Shown here piece after piece: positions 11,290-23,627 of a stretch of 64,000 nucleotides of DNA. The notes under the pieces were generated by a model. That model was given only the letters and a program-made list of their open reading frames with translations, searched no databases and was not told where the DNA came from. This stretch comes from Clytia hemisphaerica (lineage: Eukaryota; Cnidaria; Hydrozoa; Leptothecata; Clytiidae). Numbering within the stretch: the stretch's first letter is position 1; each line of letters begins with the position of its first letter. A program made the position numbers and the translations under genes. The stretch spans positions 1,059,437 to 1,123,436 of the forward strand of contig CACVBU010000017.1 in NCBI GenBank assembly GCA_902728285.1. Reading direction: 5' to 3'.

Positions 11290-12640
11290 AGATGCTTTTA
11301 CTCCCTGTTTACCTTTTTGTATGCTCCCCTCCCTTGTCTTGTATCTTTTGTGCGCTTTCTGGGATCCTTTGGTACGTTTTCCTTTTTGTACACTACCCAT
11401 GGTCCTTTTTGAATGCTTTCAGGGTACCTTTTGTACGCTCTCCGTTGGTCCTTTTTGTGTGTTCCTGGGTACCTTTTTGTACGCTCCCTGTGTATCTTAT
11501 TGTACGTTCCAGTGTATCTTATTGTGCAGTTCCCCGTATACATTATTGTACGTACCCCATGTACCTTATTGTACGTTCCCCAGTACCTTATTGTATGTTC
11601 CCCGTGTATATACCTTATTGTACATTCCCTGTAGGTTCCCTGTGTTCCTTATTGTACTTTCCCCTTGTACCTTATTGTACGTTCCCCTACCAGTATGGAT
11701 TTCGTGTAACTAACGCCAAAGTTCTTCGGCGTACAACTGAAATGTTTTTGGCGCATTGGCGTAAGGGTACTATACAAAGATTGTTTGATTTTCAGTTGGC
11801 GTAAAGTAATAATCCAGCTCGGCGTGAATGACTCCATAATCCATCGATTTTTAGCTTCCATTTGGCTAAATTTGTTTTGACTCGCTTGCGCTCGCGTCAA
11901 TTTATTATTTATGTTGGCGCATGCGCCTCTTTTCCCATCTTGCACCCTTATTGAAAAATTGAACGTTGGTACAAAAGAAATTTTGCTTGGCGTGAGGCTT
12001 GCTGCACGGAAAAATATCTTCGGCGCGAGATTTCGTGGAATCCATACAAGTTGTACCTTATTGTAGGTTCCCCGTGAACCTTATTTTATGTTCCCGTCTA
12101 CCTTATTGTATGTTCCCAGTGTACCTTATTGTACATTCCCAGTGTACCTTATTGTATGTTCCCAGTGTACCTTATTGTATGTTCCCCGTTAACCTTATTG
12201 TATGTTCCCAGTGTACCTTACTGTACGTTCCCAGTGTACCTTACTGTACGTTCCTCGTGTACCTTATTGTACATTCCGCTTGTACCATATAGACCTTTTT
12301 TCAAAGAGGACGTCATGTTGAATAATTATGTACTCCAGCCATAAAAACAATGATAGAGCCATGCATAATTACTGTATCATGCATATTGTAATAATTATGC
12401 ATGGTTTTATCATTGTTTTTCTGCTGGACTACATAATTATTCAACAGGACGTCCTCTTTGAAAAAAGGTCTATAAGGTACGTTCCCCTTGTACCTTATTG
12501 TGCGTTCCCTGTGAACCTTATTGTATGTTCCCCGTAAACCTTATTGTATGTTTCTTGTCAACCTTATTGTATGTTCCCAGTGTACCTTATTGTACGTACC
12601 CTGTGGTCCTTTTTGTACGTTCCCGTAAACTTCTTTAATG
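11290..12640. repeat. 23-bp minisatellite array, interrupted
   Basis: A degenerate tandem array whose core is TACCTTATTGTATGTTCCC plus about four variable bases (AGTG, CCGT and similar), period 23 bp in the cleaner parts. Arrays occupy about 11290-11690 (more diverged at its left end, with TTTTTGTACGCTCCC variants), 12045-12285 and 12475-12625. Non-array DNA at 11690-12045 and a palindromic insert at 12287-12478 interrupt it. Because 23 is not a multiple of three and the unit lacks stops in most phases, it creates overlapping long frames with repeated PYCTFP/VYLIV/CTLLYV peptides; these are not genes. Confidence 0.9.
12287..12478. mobile_element. Palindromic foldback element inserted in the minisatellite
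   Basis: An almost complete inverted repeat of about 190 bp. It begins TATAGACCTTTTTTCAAAG and ends with the inverse, CTTTGAAAAAAGGTCTATA. Inside, AGGACGTC, TTGAATAATTATGTA, AAAACAATGATA and CCATGCATAATTA are mirrored. Minisatellite units flank it on both sides, so it is a later insertion; TA dinucleotides flank both ends. Confidence 0.85.
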
Positions 12641-13660
12641 GCTCAGTATATATGCATGGCAAACATAGCTCAAACCATCAAGCAGAGTCTCACTTTTTTA
12701 AAGTCTTTTTTTTTTGGGAGATTTCAGTGAATGACCACACATTTGGCATTGATTACTGTAAAGAGATTATTTCCCATTACAAAATTTTGAATTTTTCTTT
12801 CCTTTCACATTCAGGTGCCAGGATTACAAATTCAACAAAGTTTGACGACCTCTAAATCTGACAATACAATGTAACTTGCTGGCAATGATGTAATGATACT
12901 GTTGCACATAATGAGAATATGAACAAAGATTAACATTCTTGCAATAATTGAACCAAGGAACTCTATTGTTCCAAGATGTGATTTAACGATCAATGATACA
13001 AATGTCATGGAGTTTAGTTTATCAAGACGCAAATTTCACAAAAAAGTTTGCTGGAAAGTGTTGTAAATATTTAGCAATACTGTAACTAAATGTGACAATT
13101 TCAAGGTTGACAATTTGGTATATTATCACATGAATACTAATGTAACAGATGTTGTGCACTGGAAATCTAAATCTGTAAAGAAGGAGATCCATTTTTAAGT
13201 AACTTTTTATTTGTGAATGGTATAATATGGTGCTTTTAAAATATTGATGACAAGGAAGTTTTTCATATGAAACTAATGTGTACAACATATTTCGATATCT
13301 CCCAAATTCATATTGCCATATTTCCATATTAGTCCCTTAGTAGACAGTCTCAAGATATTTTGGCACTTTCTTACTCAGATGAGTCTTAGAAGAATATCAA
13401 CTTGTAAATCTAAGATTTTATTTCCTAAATGAAGGTAAAAACCAATATTAGTTGAATAAAATACATTTATTTTTGTGTTAAAATGCGGTTATCATTTGTA
13501 TGCAATTTTTTAACAAGTTTTTAGACTTATATCATCTGTGAACATGTCTATGAAATAATGACAATTTTTAGCAGGAATATGGTTATATTTTGTTTTGCAT
13601 CGGATATTGCTTAATATAAAGGCTTTAATAAATCTAAGTTACTAAGTTGGGGCTTTAGGA
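12641..13660. other. Upstream flank of the FEN1-like gene; no exon assigned
   Basis: AT-rich. The gene that follows may have a 5' exon here, since its first recognised exon is preceded by an acceptor-like TTTAG and lacks a convincing ATG, but I could not identify one. A pyrimidine-rich ATTCAG acceptor-like site at about 12810 is followed by only about 40 open bases. Confidence 0.3.
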
Positions 13661-13666
13661 TAATCT

Positions 13667-16600
13667 GTGGGGTTCGACTGCGACTACAATCTATGCTCTG
13701 AGCTATTGGAGGAAATATTTAACCACATCTTTGTGGCTCTTGTTAAAATTCAGAAAAATTCTGCATTCAAAGAAGTTGTAAAATTCTGTTTGGATCTAGA
13801 GACTTTCCGATCAAATGAAATAATTCCACTCAAACATCTTGTATCAATTATGGAAGATAAACTGAAAGAAAGCGATCTGACAATGAATGCTTCTACTAGA
13901 AAAAATTTCAAAAGGGATCTACAAACACAAGCACCATCTCTTAAATTCCTAGATTCTGGGAATGAGATCTATGTTTACAGCAAATCTGCCTCAATCGAAG
14001 ATATTATACTTAAATATATCAAAGCTAAGGAGGAAAACGACCAATTGAAGAACGAACAGCAGAATGAGGAAGAACAATTCATTAAATGCTTTGCAATTTT
14101 ACGAAAGGAAGTTAAACAGCTGAATGATACAATGCCTTGGCCACCGCAACCAGAAGACCTAACTCCGGATAAGGTTGTCATTCCACCAATGCTGAACATG
14201 GCCCTCTCAACACTTTTGAAAAGTAAAGATGGCACATTGACAGAAAAAGCCGAACGGTTGAAGATGTCTATTGCACAAGATATCATCTATGCAGTGACTC
14301 AAGGTATGATAATTCCTGTTTTAATAGACATTTGAATCGCTTAGTAGGGTTTATGTATATTTCATCTTGGGGCCTGGGTGATCATACGATTGCTATTTGA
14401 AAAGCATTTTCCGTCCGAGATGAGAATTTTTATTTTAACCATGGAATTATTTTTTATCTTAGGGAGAGTCAAGACCCCGAAAAGCATCCTGCTCCCAAGT
14501 ATTGTTAAAGCGTTAACGAACAACACTGAGATCATCACATCACTAAACAAACTAGGACATGGTATTGCTTACACGCAACTCATGGAAATTCAAACGGAAA
14601 ACGCTTACATGATTGTTGATAAACAGAAAGAGAATGGCACTTCCTCTTCTTGAAGGAGATTTTTAGCTTATACGTCGCTGACAACATTGATAGAAATGAA
14701 GAAACTCTAACAGGTATAATTTCTGCCAAAATTTGCAATATTTCATTCTCCAAGTCCAAAAAGAAATCCCAATTTCATCCCCATTTAAATTATCTAAACG
14801 ATAAAAATTGCTCATCTCTCTTTCTTAGGCACTGGAACTACACATAAAGTTAACAATCTACTAATCCAAATGAAAAAAAACCCGTCAAATGTGACGACAC
14901 CACCTCTACCAGAACCGTCTCGTTATCGGAGGCAGAAACGAGTATCATTTGAAATTCAAGATGATGATAATCAGGCCGTTATCGTTTTCGGAGGAAAAAG
15001 GAAAGATCCAGAAAATCGAAAATTTCCTGAAAATCCATTCAAAGACTGGCTGTTTGCTGACAGAGAGAAATCTAACTTTATCTGGACTCTCCTGCGTCGA
15101 GACTACTCTCCACGACAGATTATCCCAAGCTGGTCTGGCTTCAACATCTCCATCCAAGACGGGATTCCTGTAATGAAATCGTCTATCGAATATCTTAATT
15201 GTATAAACAAACCAGCAACCGAGAAATCAACTATACATCAGGTTAGACTTCCATCTATTATGTCGTTAATTCGCTTAGATTAGTTTAAATATCAATATAT
15301 TTCATATTTAAAGAAATCAGGGTGATAAAACAGGTAACGGCTAATCTCGGGCTGGGCAGTGATTGCGTAGATCATTAGATTATTTATGTCTCAAATTAAC
15401 TTTTCTTTTCTTATCAGGTTCTCTCACGAGCTTTGGAGATGATGGCATCTTTGAAGCTAAAATCAATTGTCTGCGTATTCGACCAAGCGATTTATTGCAA
15501 AGCATGCGAGATCAAATGGAGAGAGCCAGAGAAGTTTCGTAATTGTGTGCTGATGATGGGCATGTTTCATATGATCATGACGTACATGCATATCCTGTCC
15601 AAACGGTTTGCTGATGGTGGACTGAAAGACGCCTTAATCCAAAGTTCAGTCATTGCTGAAGGTTCTGTTGACTCAGCCTTGCGTGGTAAAAGCTACAACC
15701 GAGGTGTCCGGATGTATAAGCTGTTTTATGAAGCCCTCCAGCGCCTTCTAATTGGCCAATTGGTGGAAAGTGGAAAGTGTGGTCGAGTTGATGAGGCTTG
15801 CAATGAATTGGTCTTGGACAAGATCGACAAACAAATCTACGATACCATAGACGCAGATACATGTATCGAGGAGTATTTCAACAATTACATTGACCTTAAG
15901 GATCAGATTAAAGCCTCAGAATTCAGCTTGCCGAAATTTTGGATTAGCTACATTGAAATGGTGGAACTACTTTTGAATGTAATTTACGCCTGCAGAGCTG
16001 GTTTGTGGGATCTTCTTCTTGAATGTATCCGCGAAATCATCCCATTTGCTTTCGCTTACGACAACATCAATTACGCAAGGTACCTTTCAGTGATGCTTGG
16101 CGATATGCTTGCTTTGGAAACCGAATTTCCTGAAATATACGAGCAGTTTCTTCTTGGCAATTTTACTGCACAGATTAGTGACGGTGTTTTCAACAGAGTG
16201 GAGACCGACAAGGTGATTGAGATGACCCTAAACAAAGACACCAAGACACCAAGACACAACTGGCTTCTCAACAAACATAGGAGCAGTCCATAGATGGGAG
16301 CTTAACGCTACGTACAGAGCATCCCTTCGTGAAGTCTTTCACCAGCATCGTCAGAAGCACAAACACAAGGATCTTTCACCAGCTCGAATTAGAAAAGATG
16401 AAAATGCTGTCCAGTCGATCCTCTCAATCCTACAGGAGACCTTCGTCCATCCGTTTGCTGGTATGCCATTGCTGTCAATCTCGAGGGGAATTGAATTGGA
16501 AGAGGTTGTTGCAGAGAAAATGCTTTCAGCCAAAGGAATCGGTAAGGAACTTATGGTCACTTTTAACAAACAACGTCTGGAAGAGGGTCACACGCTATCA

Positions 16601-18594
16601 ATTTTTGATCGCATGAAGAAGCAAAAACTTCCAACCTTCTCAAATATTCCCCTATCAAAAGCTGCCAAACACAAAGCAAGGTTGGTTGCGATTGAAAGCA
16701 CCAAAGAGCTCTTTGCCAAAATCGCGATTATTGCCCAAACGAGAGTGGTTGATCTCAAACAGTTGCTCTCGTTCCCTCTCATTGAATTACCACTCTCGCT
16801 ATCGGAGCCAGATGGTACCCTGAAGAAAACTGCAAAGTCAAAATTATTACACACTGTTGAAGGAGATACTGTCCCAGTTGAAATGCTACAAAAAGACCAT
16901 GCTTTCATCGTTGATGGTATGGCTTATGTTCGACAACTCAAGTCCAGTGGGTTGACATTTGACCAATTTTCAACTAAGCTCCTGAAAGCAATCGTCAATG
17001 GCTCCCCGTCAGCATCTCGTCTTGATGTCGTATTTGACGTCTACTTCGACACCTCAATCAAAGACATCGAACGTCAAAGAAGATCTACTGGAGAAATGAT
17101 TGTAAAGAAAATCGTTTCTACAGCACCAATCAAACAGTGGGGTCAGCTTCTTTCTTCTGGTGAATTCAAGAATAAGTTGGTTACATTTTTCTTGAATGAT
17201 TGGAAAACAAAACGACATCTTTTGGATAACAAGACCATGTATGTCAACGATTCAACTGAGACGTGGAAATTCACCAAACACCAAATGGCAATCTGCAACC
17301 GTTTGCACTCAAATCAAGAAGAAGCCGACACACGAATGCTGTTGCACGCAAATGACGCAAGCTCAAAATATCAAAACATCATTATCTCTACCCCTGATAC
17401 AGATGTATTCATTCTCGCTGCTTCAAATCTACATGCAATTGGTTGTAACATTTTCATCCTCACTGGATCTGGAGATCACAAAAGGCTTATCGATCTGAAT
17501 CTGGTCTGCGAAACGTACTTCACGCGCATTGACGACTCTAAATTCAACAAAGAAATGTTATTGCAAGCCTTACCTGGTTTTCATTGTTTTACTGGCTGCG
17601 ATTCGATTAGTGCATTTTCCGGACGTGGCAAGATCAAACCACTAAAAGTCATGATCCAGAAAAGTGAGTACGTCAAAGCCTTTGCAGAACTTGGCACAAC
17701 TTGGGACATAAGCGAAGAGAATGTGTCGATCCTCGAAGCCTTTGTCTGCCATATGTATGGGAAGAAAGATTCTTTGGAATTGGGAATATCGATTGATGAC
17801 CTGAGATACAACATTTATTGCAGGAAGAATGGTAAAGTATCATCAGAATCATTGCCACCCTGTCAAAACGTGTTACGCCAACATATCAAACGTGCAAACT
17901 ATCAAGCAAGAATATGGAGAATGTGTCTTGATCCTTGGATTGACAGGTGTGATCCATCCGATCATGGTTGGGGAGTCGATGATGGTGGTCTGTTCGTTAA
18001 TTGGATGACTTGCAATCCAGCATTGGCTGAGGAAATTTTTAGTATACTATTCTACTTCTAGTAAATTTTCATGAGATAACAAAGGATATAATTACAGGTA
18101 ATTGATGCAATCTGTCATAAGTATAATTAATTTAATGTGAGCGTCTCTTTTCAAGTTATGATATTTTTCTAACCCTATCTTGATGATTTGATTGGCTGTT
18201 GATGATGTAATGTTATTCATACTTGTCACAGCCATGTCATAGTTGCTGACAATTAAGTGTCACTTAAAACTGGAAAGAGTCACTTCTTATCATTTTATGT
18301 TCTTATTAAACCCTTAAATTCAGAAAAAAAATTTTTTCTAGAAAGCCCTTATATCTGAAATCAAAATTATTTCATTTTACTAATTATTAATAACCGATTT
18401 ATTTTTAGGTCCTGACGCTCGTAACCTGTGACTGTAAAGTGCAATGTGATGTAACTTGCCCATGCAAGGTCAACGAAATGGAATGTTGTGATGCGTGTGA
18501 TTGTGATGATTGTGGAAATCGAGATGATGAAGAGAACGATCAAGACGACGAAGAGTTTGAAAGTGATGAAGAAAGTGATATCGAGGACAATTAA
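13667..18594 (+). pseudogene. FEN1/XPG-like (PIN-fold) protein with Cys-rich acidic tail; frame broken
   Basis: Recognised pieces: 13667-14303, 14463-14713, 14829-15241, 15418-18061 and 18409-18594 (TAA, with AATAAA overlapping the stop). Introns between the first four keep phase. The body resembles a multi-copy invertebrate family: GRVKTPKSILLP, then DNIDRNEETLTG|GTTHK across an intron, then VFDQAIYCKACEIKW. The C-terminal half shows EEADTR (about 17318-17335), TPDTDVFIL (about 17390) and GCDSISAFSGRGK (about 17594), spaced like the EAEA, DxD and GCDY...GIG motifs of FEN1/XPG nucleases. The last exon encodes repeated CxC motifs and a Glu/Asp tail, recalling tesmin/TSO1-like CXC sequences. 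Three apparent frameshifts occur, at about 14638-14650, 14660-14664 and 16241-16262. The join from 18061 to 18409 is unresolved. So it is either a decayed copy or a gene hit by assembly indels. Start uncertain. Confidence 0.65.
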
Positions 18595-18599
18595 TAAAT

Positions 18600-19800
18600 C
18601 TGAAACCTCTGCTAATTTTCCATTTTTACTTTTACAAAATAGCTCTTGCTAACCCTTACCAAGTTTAACTAACCTTTATAAGTTTCAAAATTCCTAAATT
18701 TTACATTTTAATCTAGTATTTCATAAGATTTTACTTATAGCTTAAAAATTTCTGACATTACTGAATATTAACCAAAATTAGGAAGATTCTGATTTACGAG
18801 CGAATTAAGCGTAATGTTTTTGAAGGTTTGGCGCCTCATAAGAACAATAAATCAATCATTATGGAGCAATTACTTCAAATTCTAACAAAGTAAGTGATAA
18901 ATTCTCTAAGGTCAGGTGAATTCAACCTTTTGATTAAGTTTAAGGCAAGATTTTGAATTTTTTCTATTTTGGCGCCCCTTACTGGCGTCATAAGGTCAGA
19001 TATACAGATCAAAACGAGCGTAAATTATTTTTGATGCTTTGGCGCCCCATGAAAACCCAACGAATACTTTATTTTGAAGTATTTTCTTCGTAACATGAGA
19101 TTATAGGTGGTAAATTGTGTTTTTCTCGTATTTTGAGTGGTACAGGCCAAGTTAACACAAACTTTTGATCGAAATTTAGGCAAAATTTATCTTTTTTTCT
19201 CATTTTTTCAATTTCGGCGCGCCTTGGGGACGTCATAAATGATTTTTTTTCAGTTTTTTTTCTTTGAATGTAATTGTCACCTCATTATGAACATATGCTC
19301 CAAATTTCGTAGCAATACCAATTTTAGTTCCCGAGATATTTCCCAAAAAGTAGAATCTTGGTCTGACTAATTTTCACACCTTTTTTTTTCACCAGGTGTC
19401 ATTGTGACGTCACTAAATCCTTATTCCATTTAATTTGACCTTGCTAACATCGAAATTCTTATTCTACATAAAATTTGGAAACTTTTCATATATAATTTGT
19501 CCGGTGCACTCGTTGAGCCCATTTTGACCTCCAGCTCATGGACTATTAGCAAAATCTCATTTTCAGCCTTAATTTATGCTTATTTTGTTGATTGTCTTTG
19601 GGCTCGTGGAAATTTCTAATTTTTAAGTTGGAACATTGATTTGGCTCAAAAATTACAATTTTTTGTAATCTTTGGTCTAAGAAAGCTTAAACAGCTTTAA
19701 AAGTAAGCTTAAAAAGGTCAGCATCTTAGAAAAGCTGTACAAGTTTTTTTTTGCATTTCAGCTTTGAGGTATGCTCACCGATAGACAAGGGTGTGGGAAT
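18600..19800. repeat. Non-coding 3' flank with GGCGCC-bearing repeats
   Basis: Short diverged units with TTTGGCGCC(CC) recur at about 18826, 18970, 19043 and 19212, each followed by CATAAG or a CGTCATAA-like stretch. No exon is visible. Confidence 0.4.
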
Positions 19801-20197
19801 GCAAATACACCTTTCCCGAATTGTTTGGTATTTTTCGAAGGTCTTAAAACCATATTGAAAACTATATATTTGTATTCCTCGTATAAAGACAAGTCCATGC
19901 TAAAAAATTGAGCTCAATAGCTTCTTTCTATCAATTTTTATGACTGTTTTTGTTCACGGTGAAATCCCTTATAAAAATTAAAATATACAGCCCGGTCTCG
20001 TTTCCATGTAATTCTATTGTTTATAAAGAAATTTCAAATCAAAATAACTCAAGAACCGGAAGTGCTTTTCTCTTATTTCTTTTTTTATTTGTTTAGTTTT
20101 GCGACATACAATTTTATGAAACCAAATAGAAACATCCAAACATTAAAACAAAAAAATCAAAAAGCCTAAATAACAATTCGGGAAAGGTGTATTTACG
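19801..20197. mobile_element. TIR element (about 400 bp)
   Basis: The left end AAATACACCTTTCCCGAATT is mirrored at 20173-20195 by AATTCGGGAAAGGTGTATTT. AT-rich interior without coding potential. It ends about 85 bp beyond the stop of the ubiquitin-fold gene, on that gene's 3' side. Confidence 0.72.
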
Positions 20198-20247
20198 TAT
20201 AAATATAACCATGTTCATGATATAACATAACATAATTTTATGTTTAC

Positions 20248-20253
20248 TTTATT
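20248..20253 (-). terminator. Poly(A) signal AATAAA for the ubiquitin-fold gene
   Basis: TTTATT on the plus strand reads AATAAA on the minus strand, about 30 bp past the stop codon at 20281. This supports a genuine minus-strand transcript ending here. Confidence 0.55.
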
Positions 20254-20280
20254 TCCAAAGACTATACAGAAAACAGTCTA

Positions 20281-22415
20281 CTAAGCAATAAGACATTTCG
20301 AAGAGTTGGCAGATTTAACAACAAATAAAAATTCAGTATCCCCAACATCTCTTAACAGAGTTTTTTTATTGATACCATTTTTCTTCAAAAATGGAACACC
20401 ACAATGAGAATTATCACGTTTTATGTCCTCAATAAGGTTCTCGACAGTATCAAGCTCCAAATTATTTACTCCGTACTCGATCTTTCTCGTCTCTCCTTCT
20501 TGGTCTGTCAGCGAGATTGAAACACGTTTACTAACCTTGATAAGGTCATGGTTTTCACCTTCCCAGTAACAATCGTATAGAGAAATATTTTCCTGCGTGA
20601 TTCCATATATACTATGAATATTGATCAAGAGTGAAGGAATGTCTGTGTGCTCGCTTACGATCTCTTTCAATCGAGTTATGGAATCTGTTACCAAAACTTT
20701 CACTCTCAATTGTCCATTGAGTATGTTACCATGTAAACATAGTTCAATCTCCTTCGCTTGTTTTACTATCAATGTAAAAGTAATAGATTGGCGATTCATT
20801 AAAGGATTCAAACTAACTTTGTCTCATCACTGAGTTCTGCCGCATTTTCAAGATATAATGCTTGCAGGAGTTGCGGAATGTCTTTCAATTGATGAATGTG
20901 ATCTTTAACCTCCTTTAATGTCGAAATCTTATTCGAAATCACATCAACGGTGAATTTTCCAGTCAAAAAATTGATATGAACTTCTTTGAAATATTTCAAG
21001 CCGTGTTTTTTACAAAATCTATCCACGTTCGGAGCATCTTGTTTGTCAGATGGACTAACCAGTAATGTTATACAAAGGTCTTCATTGAAACGATTCTCAT
21101 CATCTACAAAAAGATTATAAAGATTGAAATCGTATTGAAATTCTTCTTCATTACGCATCAGATATAAGCAACTCATTGAGAGATCCTGGTTTTCCTTTCG
21201 GATCCACTCATATATCATATCTAAGGGTATATTGCCATTCTTAGAAAGCGGTAAATCAAACAAGACCGAACCATCACTAGGACTGTTGATGATAATTGAA
21301 CGTATTCGACTTATCTCAAATCTATGAATAATCTCCAATAACTCCATCTCATTATCATCTATCTGAACAGCCAAGTTTATTTTTATAGGATCTGGCGACC
21401 ACTGCGATATTTCGAACACATGATTTGAATTGATTAAACGATTCTTGTAAAACAAACGCTGTTTATCTTCTGGTATTTGCAGCTTACTTTCAACAAATTC
21501 ATTCACATCTTGACATTCACGATAATGATAAACCCAATAGTGGTCAGTATCAAAACTGGTGACATGAATTGGTATCAACGTTCTGATATTATTCTCTTGG
21601 TAAATAGATTCCAATTCATGATTTGGTGTTGAGTACACACGCAAACGCATTATTTCTGGAGGGGCCAACCTGTCAGTAAGTTTTAGAGGAAATATACCAT
21701 GCTTCTCAATAAGCCTACCTTCACAATGCAGTTCCTGTTCTTCTACAGGGATATGGAAACGAGCTTCAATCCAATCTTTCAGGACACTAATGCGCATGTC
21801 TCCAATTTCGTGTAAAGGATATTCGATGAGGAGATCTTCACAATCAATCCTTGGAATCAGTATATCGACTAACGGTATAGCCCATTTTGAAAGGATAAGC
21901 TGAATATTTTCTTTACTATCAAGCATAGTTAGCAATACATCTTCAAAGTCGAGAAATAAATCTGCTATCACATATCCATCATCCAATATAAAACAATTGT
22001 TTAGCAGAAACAACCTCCTTTCTACTGGGAGAGCCGATTTTATGTCACGTTTAAGGTCTAAAACTAATCGTTCAGGGTCCCCGATTTGAAATTGGATAGC
22101 TATTTTATCAGGATCAGGAACTACAATTTCACCGACTCGATTTTGCTTTGAAATCCAAGCACGTCTACCCTTGATAATTACTGGATCAGGAATTTCAACT
22201 TTGAAAACAACATTTCTGTTGAATCGGTTCCGAAAGATTGCACTAAATAACTCTTCATCCACAATAATGTTTTCATGTTTTATTATTTGATCATTTATTG
22301 GAACATTGAAACGTTTGTTAATACATTCTTTCAGCTTTCGAAGAGTATCTGTTTTATGCCAAAGAAATATAGATGTAACATCATCACCAAAATCTACTTT
22401 TATATTGTTTTTCAT
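20281..22415 (-). CDS. Tandem ubiquitin-like-fold protein, intronless, with one frame break
   Basis: Two minus-strand frames, 22415-20808 (535 residues from ATG) and 20811-20281 (176 residues from a TTG), overlap by 4 bp. Together they give about 711 residues. The amino acids across the break (DETKL then SLNPLMNRQSITFTLIV) read as one continuous ubiquitin-type strand, so one indel or a programmed shift is more likely than two genes. The ubiquitin signature (basic helix, then I/VP..Q.L, then a short strand and L-D turn) recurs: FNVPINDQIIKHENIIVDEE, FHIPVEEQELHCEGRLIE, LQIPEDKQRLFYKNRLI, KDIPQLLQALYLENAAELSD and a TDIPSLL unit in the second frame. I count at least five and perhaps seven or eight folds. 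No Gly-Gly processing ends are seen, so it is probably not a polyubiquitin precursor. The intronless form contrasts with the intron-rich neighbours. Function unknown. Confidence 0.7.
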
Positions 22416-23627
22416 GTTTTTCTTTCTTTGCTGGAAAGGTAAAAGCAGAATATTAAAATGTTGGCTGATTGAAGGATTCGTACCGTAAAGTCGTAAAGAC
22501 GCACTTGGTGTTTTGTAAAGACGATATCCTAAAAGTTAGCCTTCTACTCATCCTCTAGCGAAAAAAGTTTCTATATAGGAAGTATATCTATAGAGGTTTG
22601 TGATTCAGACTACCTGAAAGTGAACATAGTGAGAAAAATAACAACACACGTATAAAATGTACACAAAAACACACGGTGAGATTCATCAAAAAACGAGGAA
22701 TGATCTTTTTTAGATTTTTTAAGAAACATAATAGGCTCAGAATGCCTAAAAACTAAGAAACATCTAAGAAACATGCTGAGGCTGAGAATGAGAAAAATTT
22801 TTAATTCAGTTTTTATAAAACCTTCCAATCCAGCCTTCCATGAGGCTGATCATGTCAAAAAGTTTAGAAACATGTTAGAAACATTTAAGGCTCAAAAGGC
22901 CGATTTCTTAAGAAACATTGAGGCTGCTTGGTAAAACTAAAAAAAACAAAACGTGTAAGACATAAATATAAGTTGACATAAATATAAGTAAAGAAAAAGA
23001 AAACATCTGAGAATGGACTAAAACGAGAAGGAATAAAATGCATAAAAACAAGTTTTGACGTCAGTTTTTCACACTTTTTGAACAAGGTAAAATTCATCTA
23101 TCATCTTAAAAATGGTATAACTTTCCAAAAAAACATTATCTTTCTCCAAAACGTACAGCAAGTACCTGAAATAGACTGAATAAAACGTGTTGAGGATTTG
23201 ATTCATTTTTGATTGAGTTATGGACTTTTAGATTTTGCAGTTCTTTTTTTGACCCACCCAGTATTAAAAAAAAAGAAAAATGGATTAAAAATTTTTGAGA
23301 ATGCAGTCCATTCGCTTGCACTCACTTCGCTGAAGCCGTAAAGCCTGATCTACATGACACAGAGAAATTCTGTAAGGATCCAAAAGTTCAAAAATAGTCC
23401 ATTAAGGTTCAGAATATAGCCTGGAAGTCTGCCAACCCCTCCCAAATTGAAATATTCGATTAAATCAAAGAGATAGCCCAAAATCGACTTTCTTGCCGGA
23501 ACTTTAAATCTTGAAAAACGTTAAAATAACTCTCAATATATAATAATATATAATTCTCAATATATTTCAACCATGATTGTAGTGCAGACATAGCTTCCTG
23601 TTACATGAAAACATGAAAAAGAAGAAA
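22416..23627. other. Intergenic, AT-rich; short AAGAAACAT-type repeats
   Basis: Includes the 5' flank of the ubiquitin-fold gene. From about 22715 to 22920 the string AAGAAACAT or GAAACAT(T/C)TAAG and AGGCT(C/G)AGAATG recur irregularly. No exon or RNA gene seen. Confidence 0.35.

Noticed and set aside
11290-12640. CRISPR-like appearance of the repeat array
   Set aside because: Units are contiguous with no unique spacers and the window is eukaryotic.
11298-12855. Several overlapping long frames with PYCTFP/VYLIV/CTLLYV repeats
   Set aside because: They are products of the 23-bp minisatellite, open in several phases and on both strands; no splice or start evidence.
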